From Haematococcus lacustris (lineage: Eukaryota > Chlorophyta > Chlorophyceae > Chlamydomonadales > Haematococcaceae), in NCBI GenBank assembly GCA_030144725.1, contig JASKMD010000012.1:415291-479290 (forward strand): DNA of 64,000 bases, written 5' to 3'. Numbering within the stretch: position 1 is the stretch's first letter; each line of letters begins with the position of its first letter. The notes under the pieces are model-generated. The model made no database searches. It was not told the origin of the DNA and saw only the letters and a program-made list of their open reading frames with translations. A program made the translations under genes and the position numbers. Shown here piece after piece: positions 1-12,900 of this stretch.

Positions 1-802
1 TTCAGCTGGCTTAGTTGAGTGGCCAAAGTATCCACAGTCACTTGCAGATCCTGCTGGCGTTGCTTTTTGCGCATCCTGCACACAGATGCAGCCACGGTGC
101 TCACAACCGCGCTGTTTGCACTTATGTGTCATATGCATATGCATTACATCCTACAATACATGTACTGCAAGAACCATGTGCCAACCCAGCAGCAGAAGGG
201 TGAAGCAATCTAGCAGAAGTAGGATGCTGCACACAAAAAATGATGCTGGGTAGGACGTAACTCACCGATATCGCTGCTGCGCCAACCTATTTAACTCCTG
301 CTGCTTGGCATTGCGGATGCGTCGTCGCCGCTTACTCTGGCACTGACCACCTGCCTCCTCTGTCGCGTCCTCTTCCTCGTCGCCCTCATCCTGTGCATCC
401 ATGTCGGTGTGTGCGTCTGCGCCGCTGACATTTGTCCTGTAGGGTGACGTTTGGGTGCCAACGTCAGCACCATCGTGGCCATGAACTAGGGCAGTTGTTC
501 AAGCCTACCTTGCGTTCGACGACGTAGTCACGATCAAGGGGGGAGGCGCGATGGGTGGCAGCAGGATGGACGGCGCCGCTGTGCCTGCAGAAGTTTAGTA
601 TAGCCGTAAGGAACAAAAACGCTGCACTCGTAGACAGGAGCTGCGTTTGCTTACCCGCATCAATCTCCTCCTTCAAAGGCGCCAGGCAGTCCAAAGGGAC
701 TTGCGGTACTGAATCAAAAGTCGCTAGCAATCCAGCCAGGTCTAACGAGTCAGCCCCGCCGTTGTCTAGAAGCAGCAAGTCGGGCACCACGCCAAATTCC
801 AT
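1..802 (-). CDS. bZIP transcription factor, 5' four exons (3' end outside window)
   Basis: Spliced reading on the minus strand: exons 802-655, 584-509, 436-266 and 75 to beyond position 1, with intron phases 1, 2 and 2 all matching. The ATG at 802 begins MEFGVVPDLLLLDNGG, an acidic/leucine-rich N-terminus. Exon 2 is a short proline/serine linker. Exon 3 has an acidic stretch (DEGDEEEDATEE), then the basic region KRRRRIRNAKQQELNR and LAQQRYR. Exon 4 supplies MRKKQRQQDLQV and a leucine zipper (leucines in DLQ, DTL, QL and QL). The bZIP signature N-x7-R is present (N of NRLAQQ to R of RYR), and the intron falls directly after it, inside the DNA-binding domain. Sequence-specific nuclear DNA binding as a dimer is expected from the family. 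The zipper continues off the window, so length and C-terminus are unknown. It lies head-to-head with the PAS gene at 1717. Domain call confident; the ATG choice and exon 2 are inferred from splice consensus and phase. Confidence 0.82.
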
Positions 803-1170
803 CCACAACTGAGACTCTGTGGCTAGGGTTGCTTTTCTTGGGGCGCGGAACGCTCGCGAACACTCGGATGAGGAAGCAAATGAAGTCAGCTGAACACTAC
901 TGCGGCAACAACTTCGTAATAGTTCGAACAGGACAGTGTGAAACGATGACACAAAATAGGATGACACAGCTGCCGCTGGCGCCCATTGCATAACGAATTT
1001 GGGCCATGTGGCAGAGACTGAAACCTGCATCCCTTCTTCTACTGCAAAACACAGGCAGCGGATTTATGACTGTAATGGCTACTAGCTCCGCCCGTCTAGT
1101 GTGTGTGCTATCTTGAGCTCCTGCAGCTTTTGCCCACACAAGCACACACCTGTGAAGTGATCATTGTAAG
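803..1170. promoter_or_regulatory. 5' region of the bZIP gene, shared divergent intergenic space
   Basis: No coding exon is visible here. The minus-strand frame stays open upstream of the chosen ATG as far as 1030, so an upstream start or 5' UTR is possible. The stretch separates two divergently oriented genes (bZIP to the left, PAS/coiled-coil to the right) and probably includes the bZIP promoter. No TATA box or other element can be assigned with confidence. Confidence 0.3.
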
Positions 1171-1174
1171 GTTG

Positions 1175-1340
1175 ACTTGCTATAGCTGGCTATCGTCGCC
1201 ACTTGCGCCGCCAAGTGCGCTACAGGATTCTGTCGGGCACATAAACCCACTCGTGGCTTTTTTGGGCATGGCGGGGCGGTCTGCCCATCTGCACAGCTTG
1301 GCGGGACGTGGCCCTGGTCCGACTGCACAGCTACTTAGCC
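1175..1340 (-). mobile_element. Transposon-gene fragment (C-terminal 'GPGPRPAKLCRW' segment), frameshifted
   Basis: Read on the minus strand, this encodes GPGPRPAKLCRWADRPAMPKK. After a shift of frame it gives HEWVYVPDRIL, a stop, then RTWRRKW. The same order of blocks occurs at 39960-40200 (TGPRPTELC, WNGRPAMPK, EWVYVRDKALLRKWRRN) and in part at 45970-46085, so it is the decayed C-terminal end of a dispersed repeat family. One frameshift and one stop make it non-functional. Confidence 0.6.
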
Positions 1341-1439
1341 TGGAGCCAGAGGAGCCTTGAGCAGCCGCACAATCCCTTCCCCGCTGCCCAGGCCCCACCT
1401 CCCCCTGCCTAGGACGCTGCCCATGCCCAGCCCCCCCTT

Positions 1440-1640
1440 GCTGCACTTGGCCCTGTGGTCCCACACCATGGGGCAGGTGGCGGGACCGGGACACCAACCC
1501 GTGCACATTGGGGAGAGTGTGAAACGCCACTTGGAGCTGTGCCGCTGGGAGGGCCGAGGGCAGGCAGAGGTTGCACCGGGCTGCGGAGTACCGTCGGGGC
1601 ATTGATGGCCAGGTCCGCAACCACCCGACTAGGGACTGTT
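1440..1640 (+). mobile_element. Transposon-gene fragment (RDTN-type C-terminus), frameshifted
   Basis: Plus-strand translation in shifting frames gives GRWRDRDTNP, HIGESVKRHLELCRWEG and RLHRAAEYRRGIDGQVRN. These match, block by block, the C-terminus of the minus-strand element at 42112-42400 (RDTNGCLNFQ, GESMQRPLELCSW, RLHQAAEYRWGIDGRARN). At least two frame changes are needed, so this is a relic in the space between the bZIP and PAS genes. Confidence 0.6.
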
Positions 1641-1716
1641 TTGTGTGCATGCAACATAGGACATGTAACATGCAAGATGTATGGAGGAGCGTACCGCTGA
1701 TGCGACAGCGTAACAA

Positions 1717-3907
1717 ATGCCGAAATTCGATGAATTCTCCTTAATACCCACCCCAGTCTTCGTCTACGATGGGGATAGGACCGGGGAGTGCGCAATTGTA
1801 GCCACCAACCACGCGGCTGTAGCAGCTGGGGCTCCGACACCTTTTCGTTACTGCAACCAGGGAGTTTTGCAACCAGGGCTTGGCGACGAAGCAGGCTGGG
1901 TCAGAATACCTGGCAAGACCCTGTTCGAGGACGTGATGGAGCTGTGCTGCATGACTGGTGGCCCTCTGAGGTACTGTGGCTGGATATATGGCGGTCGGCA
2001 GATGGTCGGCGGTCGGTAGTTTGGCAATGGCACCTGATACGCAGCTTCACGCAAGGACCAGTAGGATCAAGAGGCTGTTGGTGGCGCGTGCAAGCCTGGG
2101 CGATACGAGATGCGGACGGCAGGAACATCGTCGTGTGCGTGCTGCAAGATATCTCTGCCGAGAGACAGGTAGACTTGCTTATTGACCAGAGAAACTGCGA
2201 ACAGTCCAGACAAATTGCGGAGTACAATCGCTCGTGTTCTGGGCGCAGGCCTTGAACGAGGCTAGTAAACGTGAAGAAATGGCGGGGTTACGCCTGGCCA
2301 CTGCACAGCGAAGGTGGGTTCAGGTGTTTGCAAGTGTGCACAGCCTACTCCACCCAGTAACGCAGGCGATTACAGCATACTGAACGCAGCGTCAAAGCAG
2401 CTTACTGTTAACATGGTAGAAACTACTATGTTGCAGGTACTGCGATGAGCAGTATGCCCTCAAGCGCCTTGCTCTTCAGCTTGATGAAGCAGTTGCAGAG
2501 ATGCAACAGCTGGTCGTCACGGCACAGCTCAAGATTCCCCCAGACCTGGGAACCAGGCTACACAATGCCAGTGATGTGCTACGACAGTTTTGCCAAGCAA
2601 GTGATGGAGAACTAGAGGTACTCATTGACGAGCTACAGAGCCCCAGCATGTGTGGAGCAGGGGAGCCTTGCCACAGACCTGACGGAAATAACAGCACCTC
2701 TAGCAGTGGCGCCGCCCCTTCCACGCCTGGCTTGTCACAGTTGCACCATGCAGCGCATACCAGTGTCGTCGACAGCACCTCCCTCATCAGCCCAACAGAC
2801 ATTGAGTATCACTCCAAGGTAAACAGTACGATTTTTACAAAAGGTGGTGCTTTGTCTTTATGCAGCTTTGTACCCACACACATGGCATGGCCATCTTTCA
2901 TGACGTTATCGCTTTGCTTTGTTGCATTACAGTGTCTCCAGCAATCATGCTTTGAAGAGCAGTTGCTGGGTGGCAACGACGGCCGTATCCTGCATCATGA
3001 CGACCAAGATCCTGGTGGCTTTGCAAGGCATAGGGCAACCAATCACATGGCTGCGCCTAGGCTGCTTAGTGGCTCAGGGCCTGGGATTGGTGCTGGCCCA
3101 GTGTCCTTGGCGCTGTCAGGCCCCACACGACTTTTCTCTCCAGCTCTTCAAACTGAGATGATTGGTCCAGCAGCGCCTTCTTCCAGCACCAAATCCCAGG
3201 CAGACATCCAGTACCAGGCACTGCAGGCTGCTAGCGGGCTGCAGCAGCAGCTGACCAGTCAGTTCACAGACATGGACGCAGTTCTGTCCCATGCAGCAGC
3301 TCTGGCCGCAAGTATCGACATGATGCAGCTGCAGCTGGACACCATGGCATCAGCAAATGCCAGGGCTGCTGGGCAGCTTGAACTGGTGAGTGAAGCTTAC
3401 CTGTCAAACACTAGTCCGCTCACATCAGCATGCACCAACAGCTGTTCCTATGCCTGCACACACCTACAGCTGCCAGCTGTGCATGAGCAATGTTTGACAG
3501 GACACAAGCATGCAAGCCAGAAGCGGGCATAAAGATGTTGCAGCATCCTACTTGTGTGAAACCATGGGGCCCTACAGTCGGTTCTGCACAGCTGGATGTC
3601 GTTCACGTGCTGCATTGCTGCACTGGAACTCATGTGCACTGGTGCAGAGAAAGGAGGAACAGCTTCTGCAGCAAACGTGCTTTGAGGAGCAGATGTCAAA
3701 GGTGACAGCAGAAGGAGCTGAGCTGAAGCTCATGTTTGATAAGGTGGGTACCCATACTCCAGAGCCATCCAAGGTGTTGTGGCTGCATGGCTGCAAGGCA
3801 GGGAACTGTGTGCAGCACAAATGCTTTGGCCCTTGAGCACCTTGTGAACATGGTGGTGGAGGATAATGTCATCACAACATTCATGGTCACTCACCACCAT
3901 CATCATT

Positions 3908-3980
<73 letters not shown>

Positions 3981-6900
3981 CCATCGATCACTGTGACTGA
4001 TACCATTAATCGAGCAACACCATCACAGTACTTAGCCACAGGGTCACATTGTGTCATGGTGTGTTGTTTGCTACCCTTACGTTCAGGCCATGCTGGAGGC
4101 AGCAGAGGAACGTCACGTCCTCAAGACCCAGCTGACCCAAGCTACAGCGGACCTGGCTGAGTACAAGGCAGCCTATGAGAAGGCAGGTTCTCATTCGTTT
4201 TACCTGAGATGCCGTTGTAAGCATCATGCAGGTTTAGTGTGGACGCTGGAGCTTAACACCCTAGTCTGCACAGTGCCTTTGGCCACCATCAGACCAGTAA
4301 TGCATCATGTATTGTGCTCCAGGGAGCAGTAATGCATCATGTATTGTGCAGCATGGAGCAGTATTACATCAGCACGACAGCTGTACCAGGTAGAGCTCAT
4401 GTGCTAAGAGCGTGCTGTCTTCTAGCCACCTGCAGCGTAGGTGTGGGCCACTCCTTGCCCTAGGTTGTCAGCATTGGCTAGCAGTGCAGAGAGGACACTT
4501 GCACCTGGTGCTGCTTGGCCTCCCTGGCTCGCTTACTTGAGGGCTGGGTTGCAGTCCCAGTCTAGCCATCTGCCAGGCTGTGGTGCTGGGAGGATGGGGT
4601 TGGCTGGCTTGCCCTCACATGCTGACAAGGGAGCACTACTGCGCTCGTTCAGCTCCACCACCTTCCAGCAAGTCTGCAGCACTACCCTGTCCCCCTCCCA
4701 TTTTGCATGCAAATACCAGTTGCAAGAAGTGCATGGTTCTCAATTTACATATCCATCAGTAAAGGATCCAGGCATGGTGCACAGCATGTCACATGGAACA
4801 TTTCTCAGCGGATTAGTTTGAGGAAGCTATCCAGCCCACCCACTGCCCTGCTCCTTGCCTGCTGTCCCTGCTTCCCTTCCAATACCTCCTCCTGCTAAGC
4901 ATACAGCACGTATTCTCACTTGACATCCAGGTACTCCTCCATATGATTTGTCTCAGGGAGCCAGGGTGCTAGCTGGCCACCAGGAATGTGTTGACTGAGC
5001 TGGCTGCTGCCTGGTGCTGGGGCTGGCTGTCCACTGGCTCAGTGGGTCTGGTTCAAGCCGCTGGCATGCCTGCCCTGGCTCTTGGGGAACTCTCCCACCA
5101 CAGATTCTTGCCATAGGCGAGCATGTCACCTCAACCATTCACGGAGGGCTGTGCTGCCTGCACTGTTCACTCCTCCATGTTCAGCAACATGGGGAGCAGA
5201 CAACATTGGCAGCCACACCTGTAATGCTGGCGTACCATGCAAAGGCGGCATACACCTTGTTGGTAAGGGTGGCTCTCCATTGCTGGCTTCTTGCCCATCA
5301 TTTGCAACTCTAGTGATGTGTCCAACACATCACATACCACATGCTGCATGCGCTTCTCCTCACTGGCTCCCTGGCTATGCTGCCTGCCTCGCTTATTGCA
5401 AGCTCTTGGTGGAGGGGTCAGTGTCAGCAGCCAGCGGCCACACTGCCAGTAACACTGTTCAGGCAAGTCCCAGTTCACCCAGGATGATGAAGGGTGATTT
5501 GCACCCACATGACCATACATCAGGAGCGTGAGGAAGAATGTCACTTACATACCTGCTGCCGTCTGTAGCAAATGTATATCCTACTACTTTGACAGGGCTG
5601 TGTCCACTGACACCTGACTGGTTCTCTGACCCCATTGAGAGGCGGGAGATAGAATGGCGTGACAAACATGCAGAAGTGTGCACTTAGGCTACAAGCTACT
5701 GCAGCTCAGGTCAAGGAATTCCTTGTCGTCCAGCATTTGTGTGCTCCTGCACAAGTCAACAGTGGACGCTGTAGAATTTGAAGCAGCCTGTGACAAGGTG
5801 CTGAACCTTGTGCAAATTATACAACTGCATCCTAACAGCCAAGCTCCGCACGTATCCTCGCAAGCAAATTGATAAACGACTATGAAAATGTCTGCCGATC
5901 ATTGCGATATGCACAGGCTGTCACATGCCCTCACACGCTGTGGACAGCCGGATCTCACATATGAGGGCTACTAGCTCCTAATAGCAGACATGACATTGTG
6001 CCTGTGAACTGTCGCCTGTCGCTGTGCCTGTGAACTGAAGGATGCTTAGCTCCTGGGGTTTCACACCTGGCTTCCTGGCCGCATCCTATATCATGTAAAC
6101 TGCGGTCAGGGTTGGTCGCAGTGGCCTTCTCTCGTATCCTGAGTGGCCCGCAATTGCAATGGCCTCACTGCCATTCCCATCCTTGCAGCTCTGCCCTGAT
6201 CCCTTCCTGCATCAGCTGGTCTCCCTGATCACCCGCACAGCCCTCACCACTGCTCTGTTGTCTTCCTGTTTTGCCATTATCAGCAGCAACCCATGTGTAT
6301 ACCTGCGCCTATGTACAGGAGATGCAGACCAGGAAGCCATAGCGCAATGCCACTTGTGCCGTCCGTGATTGGTACACAACTGTGCGCTGCAGATTGCGCT
6401 GGATGCCACTGAGTTACAAGTGGAATATGATCTATTGGAGGGCCAGGCGGCAACACAGAAGAGCACACTGGTCAAGGTAGCAAAGCATGGCACTGCACGT
6501 ACCTTGCCAGGGCAGGTGATAAGGTAGTGGCTGTGATGACTGTGGCTCATACCGACAGGTCACAGGCAGCCAAGCCGGTGTTGCTGCAGCTGGCAATAGC
6601 TCCCAACCTGCAGGAACCGCTGTGCTTCATGCAGGCTCTCACTCACCGAGCCGTGATGCGCCAGGAGATGAGCGCCAGTGTGGCCCAGCTACAGAAGGCA
6701 CACGCTCACAATGCTGAGATGAAGGCTGCGTTTGAAAAGGTGCGTTTGCGGCGTGTCACCCCCCAGCGTGAGCAGCAACTGCGCCGTGATATTTCACAAA
6801 GCATGGTGTCCAAGCCCTTCTGGAGTGACCTGATGTCATTTATCTCAACGTCTTTGCACACCGTCTTGGTGCTTGCGTCATGGATGGTCCCAAAGGTGAT

Positions 6901-9900
6901 GACATCCTTCCATCCTCCCGGTGGCGACTTCGTGCAGAGCCTCAGCCACACAAATCAGCTCCTTGCCGCACGCACAGCTGAGACGCAAGAGGCGCAAGCT
7001 GCTGTGGTTGAGCTTAAAACCAGGCTCCTGCAGGTAGTCATGTACTGCCACACAAGACAAGTGTCACAGGGTGTAACCCTCAAGCACATGATTGCAATTC
7101 CCTGGCCCATTACACAACTGAAGGGTATCTTTCTTCCTGTTGTGCACCAGGCAGTGTTAGTCTGCCTTGGCAATTAGATCTAACAGTGTTGCACAGCTGG
7201 GATGTCTAGCTCATATGGTGTCACGCTTTCTTGCCTGTCACCAGTGCTGTGCACGCGATACTAGCTATGCAACTGTATGGCGAAGCCTAGAAATGTGTGT
7301 GTCCCACAGTGCAGTAGCTGTGGGCCAGATCTATGTCTCCTTGCCAGTGGCTACCAGCCTTCCCAGGCAGATCTGGACATCACTTGTGTCCAACACAGAG
7401 AGAGAGCGTACTGCAGCTTGTCACTACACACGCGAGCCTCCAACCCAATGTAGTCATCAAATGGTTGCGCAGTCGCCAGGCCCCACCCTGCACAGCATTG
7501 ACTTGTTCGTCAGCTTTTGTCCATGTCATGCATGGCACACATGACAAGCTCCTGCTTTTACTCAGCAAAGAGTGACATTCACTCTGGCCATGGAGCCCCC
7601 ATAGCAGCCTGCTCATATGCCATGCTTTGCGTGCAGACATTGGCAGACAGTGTAATGCGCAAAGCCATGTTCGATGGCCAACTCTCACACGCCCAGACGG
7701 TGGCCATGCACATGAAAGCTGCATATGAGAAGGTAGGCCAGAGCCAATGTGCCATCCACCACCTGATCTTAGGCAATGCCTTACAGCATTGCATTGTTGG
7801 CTGGGCAAGGCAACCACCCTAGGCAAGGCAACTACCCTGGGCAAGGCAACTACCCTGCTGATAGTCAGAGTGGATGGGTGCTGCAAACTGATGGTGGTAG
7901 TGCTAATGGCTCAGCAGGCTGCTGCCCACAGTACACCCTTGCCCACAGTCCTGCCTAATGCTCACAGACCCTCATCCCTCACTAGGGCCCACATAAGAGT
8001 GGGACCACTTGGGACCACCAGGGACCACTAGGGACATGGCTCCTATGCACATGGCATGGGCGCCTACCACTCATCTAATGCTCACAGCCCGCCCTCTATG
8101 CTGCATGTCAGGGTGCCTTGGCTTGTATGATGTGGTGTGCAGTCGCAACTGGACGCGACTTCTCAAAATGCAGGCAGTGACACCCTGCTGCAGAACGCTC
8201 TTGCTAATGCCACTGCCTTGAAGGCAGCGCTGGACAAGGTATTTCTGTCACTCATGGCGGACATAAGCAGCCACTTCCCACATTGGTAAAGTCAGCATGC
8301 TGCTCAGCACTGATATCGACACACTAACCCTTTGCTTTGCAGTCAACGGTGGATGCTGTACAACAGAAGAGCTTATTCGATGCACAACTGAACAAAGCCA
8401 CTGCGGATGCTGCAGAGTTCAAAGCAGCATATGACAAGGTGCTCAATACTGTACGCTGCCCACTGCTAGCTCTGGGCTGTTGCAGTGCTCCAGCCACTGT
8501 CTTGGCTTCACCACCCTTCCCACTGAGCCCTGCTGCTTTGCCCTTGTCCGCACCTTGACTGGCTGGTCAACGGGTGCATGTGTCGGTGCTCATGTCAGCC
8601 GTTGGGTGCCTCTCGCACATCCCGCAGCCAAGCCGGTGCTGAACTGTCTGTGCTGCACTTGTGCTCTGCCCTGCTGCCACTTGCCCCTGCTGCCCAGGCA
8701 ATCAGCGCCCTGGGCGCCTGCACTGTCCTTACAGTGCTCTGCTGTGTCGCTGCACTGCTACGCAGTCCACGGCAGATGCAGTGGAAGCCAAGACAATCTT
8801 TGACGCGCAGCTGTGCAAAGCCACAGCAGACGCTGCTGAGTTCAAGGCTGCCTTTGACAAGGTCAGGCCATGCCTGGAGCGTTGGGTTGGCCCTGCCAAG
8901 GTTCAGAGGGCTCGGTGCAACCACCTGGCCCCGCAGCCTCCTCCTCACCCTCCTGCTACCAAGCATGCTAGTCTGGTGCCTGTTGTGTGCTGCCAGGACG
9001 GTAGTCCTTGGGTTCATGAGGATGCAGTGCTGTTGGCAGACGGGCTAGCAGCTGGTGCCTGAGCTGGTGGGTTGGGGGTGTGCCCCGTATGCAGTCCACG
9101 GTGGATGCGGTGGAAGCCAAGGTTGCCTTTGACGCCCAGCTGGGCAAGGCCACTGCTGATGCAGCAGAGATGAAGGCTGGGTGGGACAAGGTGTGCAGGC
9201 CAGGGGCGCGCTGCTTGTAGAGTGCATGTGAGAATGCTGTGTGCACTGTGCACTGCTTTAGACACATGGCTGGGTGTCCTTCCCTCCCACTGCCACTGCC
9301 CTGCTCCCAAGCCCCAGCAGAATGCTTGGTTCAGGTGCACAAGCATTTGTCAACGCCTGCAAGCCTCCATTGCCCCAGTGGATCCATGCTCAGGTCCTTC
9401 ACCACACAGGGCAACAAGATTAGCACATCAGCTCTGTGTCACATCGGTGTCCACGCCACCAGCTCCATACCACCTAAAGCCATGGCCATGCATGCCTTTG
9501 TCTATGAAGACCGAGACACAGGTCTGCAGTCCGTCGCGAAGGCTTGATGCACATACTGTGTCACTCTTCGTCACACTCCTGGTGGTAGTCGCAACCGACA
9601 TGACATCGCATGCACCACACCCTGCACAGCCACCCTGCACTAGCAGACAGACTTGGTGACGGAGGCTAATGCTAATCGCCAAAGCTTGCCGTAGCCGTGG
9701 CTGCCTGGCCTTCTCTCCGTCGTGCTTCAAAACGTCCTTGGTCAGGGTGTTCCTGAAACTCATGCCCCACCTCCTGTCTGGAGCTGGTGAGCTGACACGC
9801 ATGGACCCACAACCTGTTCCTGCCATGCCATGGCGGCTGACTGACAACTGCATGGGTGCTCAGCTTCTGATTCAGCGTGTGCTGATCCTGTGGTGCGCAT

Positions 9901-12900
9901 CAGACGGAAAACAAGGCTGCCATGGCTGTCCCATGTACTCCATGTCCTGTGTTCACCTTCTGAAGCTCGCTGTGGCCCCTGTTGGCATGCTGCCCACTGC
10001 TGCCTGACCAAATGGTGGCCTGTTGCAGTGCTGCCAGCCACTGCTTTGGCCTCTCCGCCATCACCACTGAGCCCTGCTGCTTTGCCCTTGTCCACACCCT
10101 AACCGGCTGGTCAATGGGTGCATGTGTCGGTGCTCATGTCAGCCGTTGGGTGCCTCTCGCACATCCCGCAGCCAAGCCGGTGCTGAACTGTCTGTGCTGC
10201 ACTTGTGCTCTGCCCTGCTGCCACTTGCCCCTGCTGCCCAGGCAATCAGCGCCCTGGGCGCCTGCACTGTCCTTACAGTGCTCTGCTGTGTCGCTGCACT
10301 GCTACGCAGTCCACGGCAGATGCAGTGGAAGCCAAGACAGTCTTTGACGCGCAGCTGGGCAAAGCCACTGCAGACGCTGCTGAGTTCAAGGCTGCCTTTG
10401 ACAAGGTCAGGCCATACCTGGAGCGTTGGGTTGGCCCTGCCAAGGTTCAGAGGGCTCGGTGCAACCACCTGGCCCCGCAGCCTCCTCCTCACCCTCCTGC
10501 TACCAAGCATGCTAGTCTGGTGCCTGTTGTGTGCTGCCAGGACGGTAGTCCTTGGGTTCATGAGGATGCAGTGCTGTTGGCAGACGGGCTAGCAGCTGGT
10601 GCCTGAGCTGGTGGGTTGGGGGTGTGCCCCGTGTGCAGTCCACGGTGGATGCGGTGGAAGCCAAGGTTGCCTTTGACGCCCAGCTGGGCAAGGCCACTGC
10701 TGATGCAGCAGAGATGAAGGCTGGGTGGGACAAGGTGTGCAGGCCAGGGGCGCGCTGCTTGTAGAGTGCATCGGAGAATGCTGTGTGCACTGTGCACTGC
10801 TTTAGACACATGGCTGGGTGTCCTTCCCTCCCACTGCCACTGCCCTGCTCCCAAGCCCCAGCAGATTGCTTGGTTCAGGTGCACAAGCATTTGTCAACGC
10901 CTGCAAGCCTCCATTGCCCCAGTGGATCCATGCTCAGGTCCTTCACCACACAGGGCAACAAGATTAGCACATCAGCTCTGTGTCACATCGGTGTCCACGC
11001 CACCAGCTCCATACCACCTAAAGCCATGGCCATGCATGCCTTTGTCTATGAAGACCGAGACACAGGTCTGCAGTCCGTCGCGAAGGCTTGATGCACATAC
11101 TGTGTCACTCTTCGTCACACTCCTGGTGGTAGTCGCAACCGACATGACATCGCATGCACCACACCCTGCACAGCCACCCTGCACTAGCAGACAGACTTGG
11201 TGACGGAGGCTAATGCTAATCGCCAAAGCTTGCCGTAGCCGTGGCTGCCTGGCCTTCTCTCCGTCGTGCTTCAAAACGTCCTTGGTCAGGGTGTTCCTGA
11301 AACTCATGCCCCACCTCCTGTCTGGAGCTGGTGAGCTGACACGCATGGACCCACAACCTGTTCCTGCCATGCCATGGCGGCTGACTGACAACTGCATGGG
11401 TGCTCAGCTTCTGATTCAGCGTGTGCTGATCCTGTGGTGCGCATCAGACGGAAAACAAGGCTGCCATGGCTGTCCCATGTACTCCATGTCCTGTGTTCAC
11501 CTTCTGAAGCTCGCTGTGGCCCCTGTTGGCATGCTGCCCACTGCTGCCTGACCAAATGGTGGCCTGTTGCAGTGCTGCCAGCCACTGCTTTGGCCTCTCC
11601 GCCATCACCACTGAGCCCTGCTGCTTTGCCCTTGTCCACACCCTAACCGGCTGGTCAATGGGTGCATGTGTCGGTGCTCATGTCAGCCGTTGGGTGCCTC
11701 TCGCACATCCCGCAGCCAAGCCGGTGCTGAACTGTCTGTGCTGCACTTGTGCTCTGCCCTGCTGCCACTTGCCCCTGCTGCCCAGGCAATCAGCGCCCTG
11801 GGCGCCTGCACTGTCCTTACAGTGCTCTGCTGTGTCGCTGCACTGCTACGCAGTCCACGGCAGATGCAGTGGAAGCCAAGACAGTCTTTGACGCGCAGCT
11901 GGGCAAAGCCACTGCAGACGCTGCTGAGTTCAAGGCTGCCTTTGACAAGGTCAGGCCATACCTGGAGCGTTGGGTTGGCCCTGCCAAGGTTCAGAGGGCT
12001 CGGTGCAACCACCTGGCCCCGCAGCCTCCTCCTCACCCTCCTGCTACCAAGCATGCTAGTCTGGTGCCTGTTGTGTGCTGCCAGGACGGTAGTCCTTGGG
12101 TTCATGAGGATGCAGTGCTGTTGGCAGACGGGCTAGCAGCTGGTGCCTGAGCTGGTGGGTTGGGGGTGTGCCCCGTATGCAGTCCACGGTGGATGCGGTG
12201 GAAGCCAAGGTTGCCTTTGACGCCCAGCTGGGCAAGGCCACTGCTGATGCAGCAGAGATGAAGGCTGGGTGGGACAAGGTGTGCAGGCCAGGGGCGCGTT
12301 GCTTGTAGAGTGCATGTGAGAATGCTGTGTGCACTGTGCACTGCTTTAGACACATGGCTGGGTGTCCTTCCCTCCCACTGCCACTGCCCTGCTCCCAAGC
12401 CCCAGCAGAATGCTTGGTTCAGGTGCACAAGCATTTGTCAATGCCTGCAAGCCTCCATTGCCCCAGTGGATCCATGCTCAGGTCCTTCACCACACAGGGC
12501 AACAAGATTAGCACATCAGCTCTGTGTCACATCGGTGTCCACGCCACCAGCTCCATACCACCTAAAGCCATGGCCATGCATGCCTTTGTCTATGAAGACC
12601 GAGAGACACAGGTCTGCAGTCCGTCGCGAAGGCTTGATGCACACACTGTGTCACTCTTCGTCACACTCCTGGTGGTAGTCGCAACCGACATGACATCGCA
12701 TGCACCACACCCTGCACAGCCACCCTGCACTAGCAGACAGACTTGGTGACGGAGGCTAATGCTAATCGCCAAAGCTTGCCGTAGCCGTGGCTGCCTGGCC
12801 TTCTCTCCGTCGTGCTTCAAAACGTCCTTGGTCAGGGTGTTCCTGAAACTCATGCCCCACCTCCTGTCTGGAGCTGGTGAGCTGACACGCATGGACCCAC

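Noticed and set aside
3730..3996. Poly-His / poly-Met open frames
   Set aside because: Intronic (ATC)n microsatellite; the flanking module exons splice across it.
7803..8035. CRISPR-like array of short repeats
   Set aside because: Three contiguous 18-bp copies without spacers in an alga intron; a simple tandem repeat.
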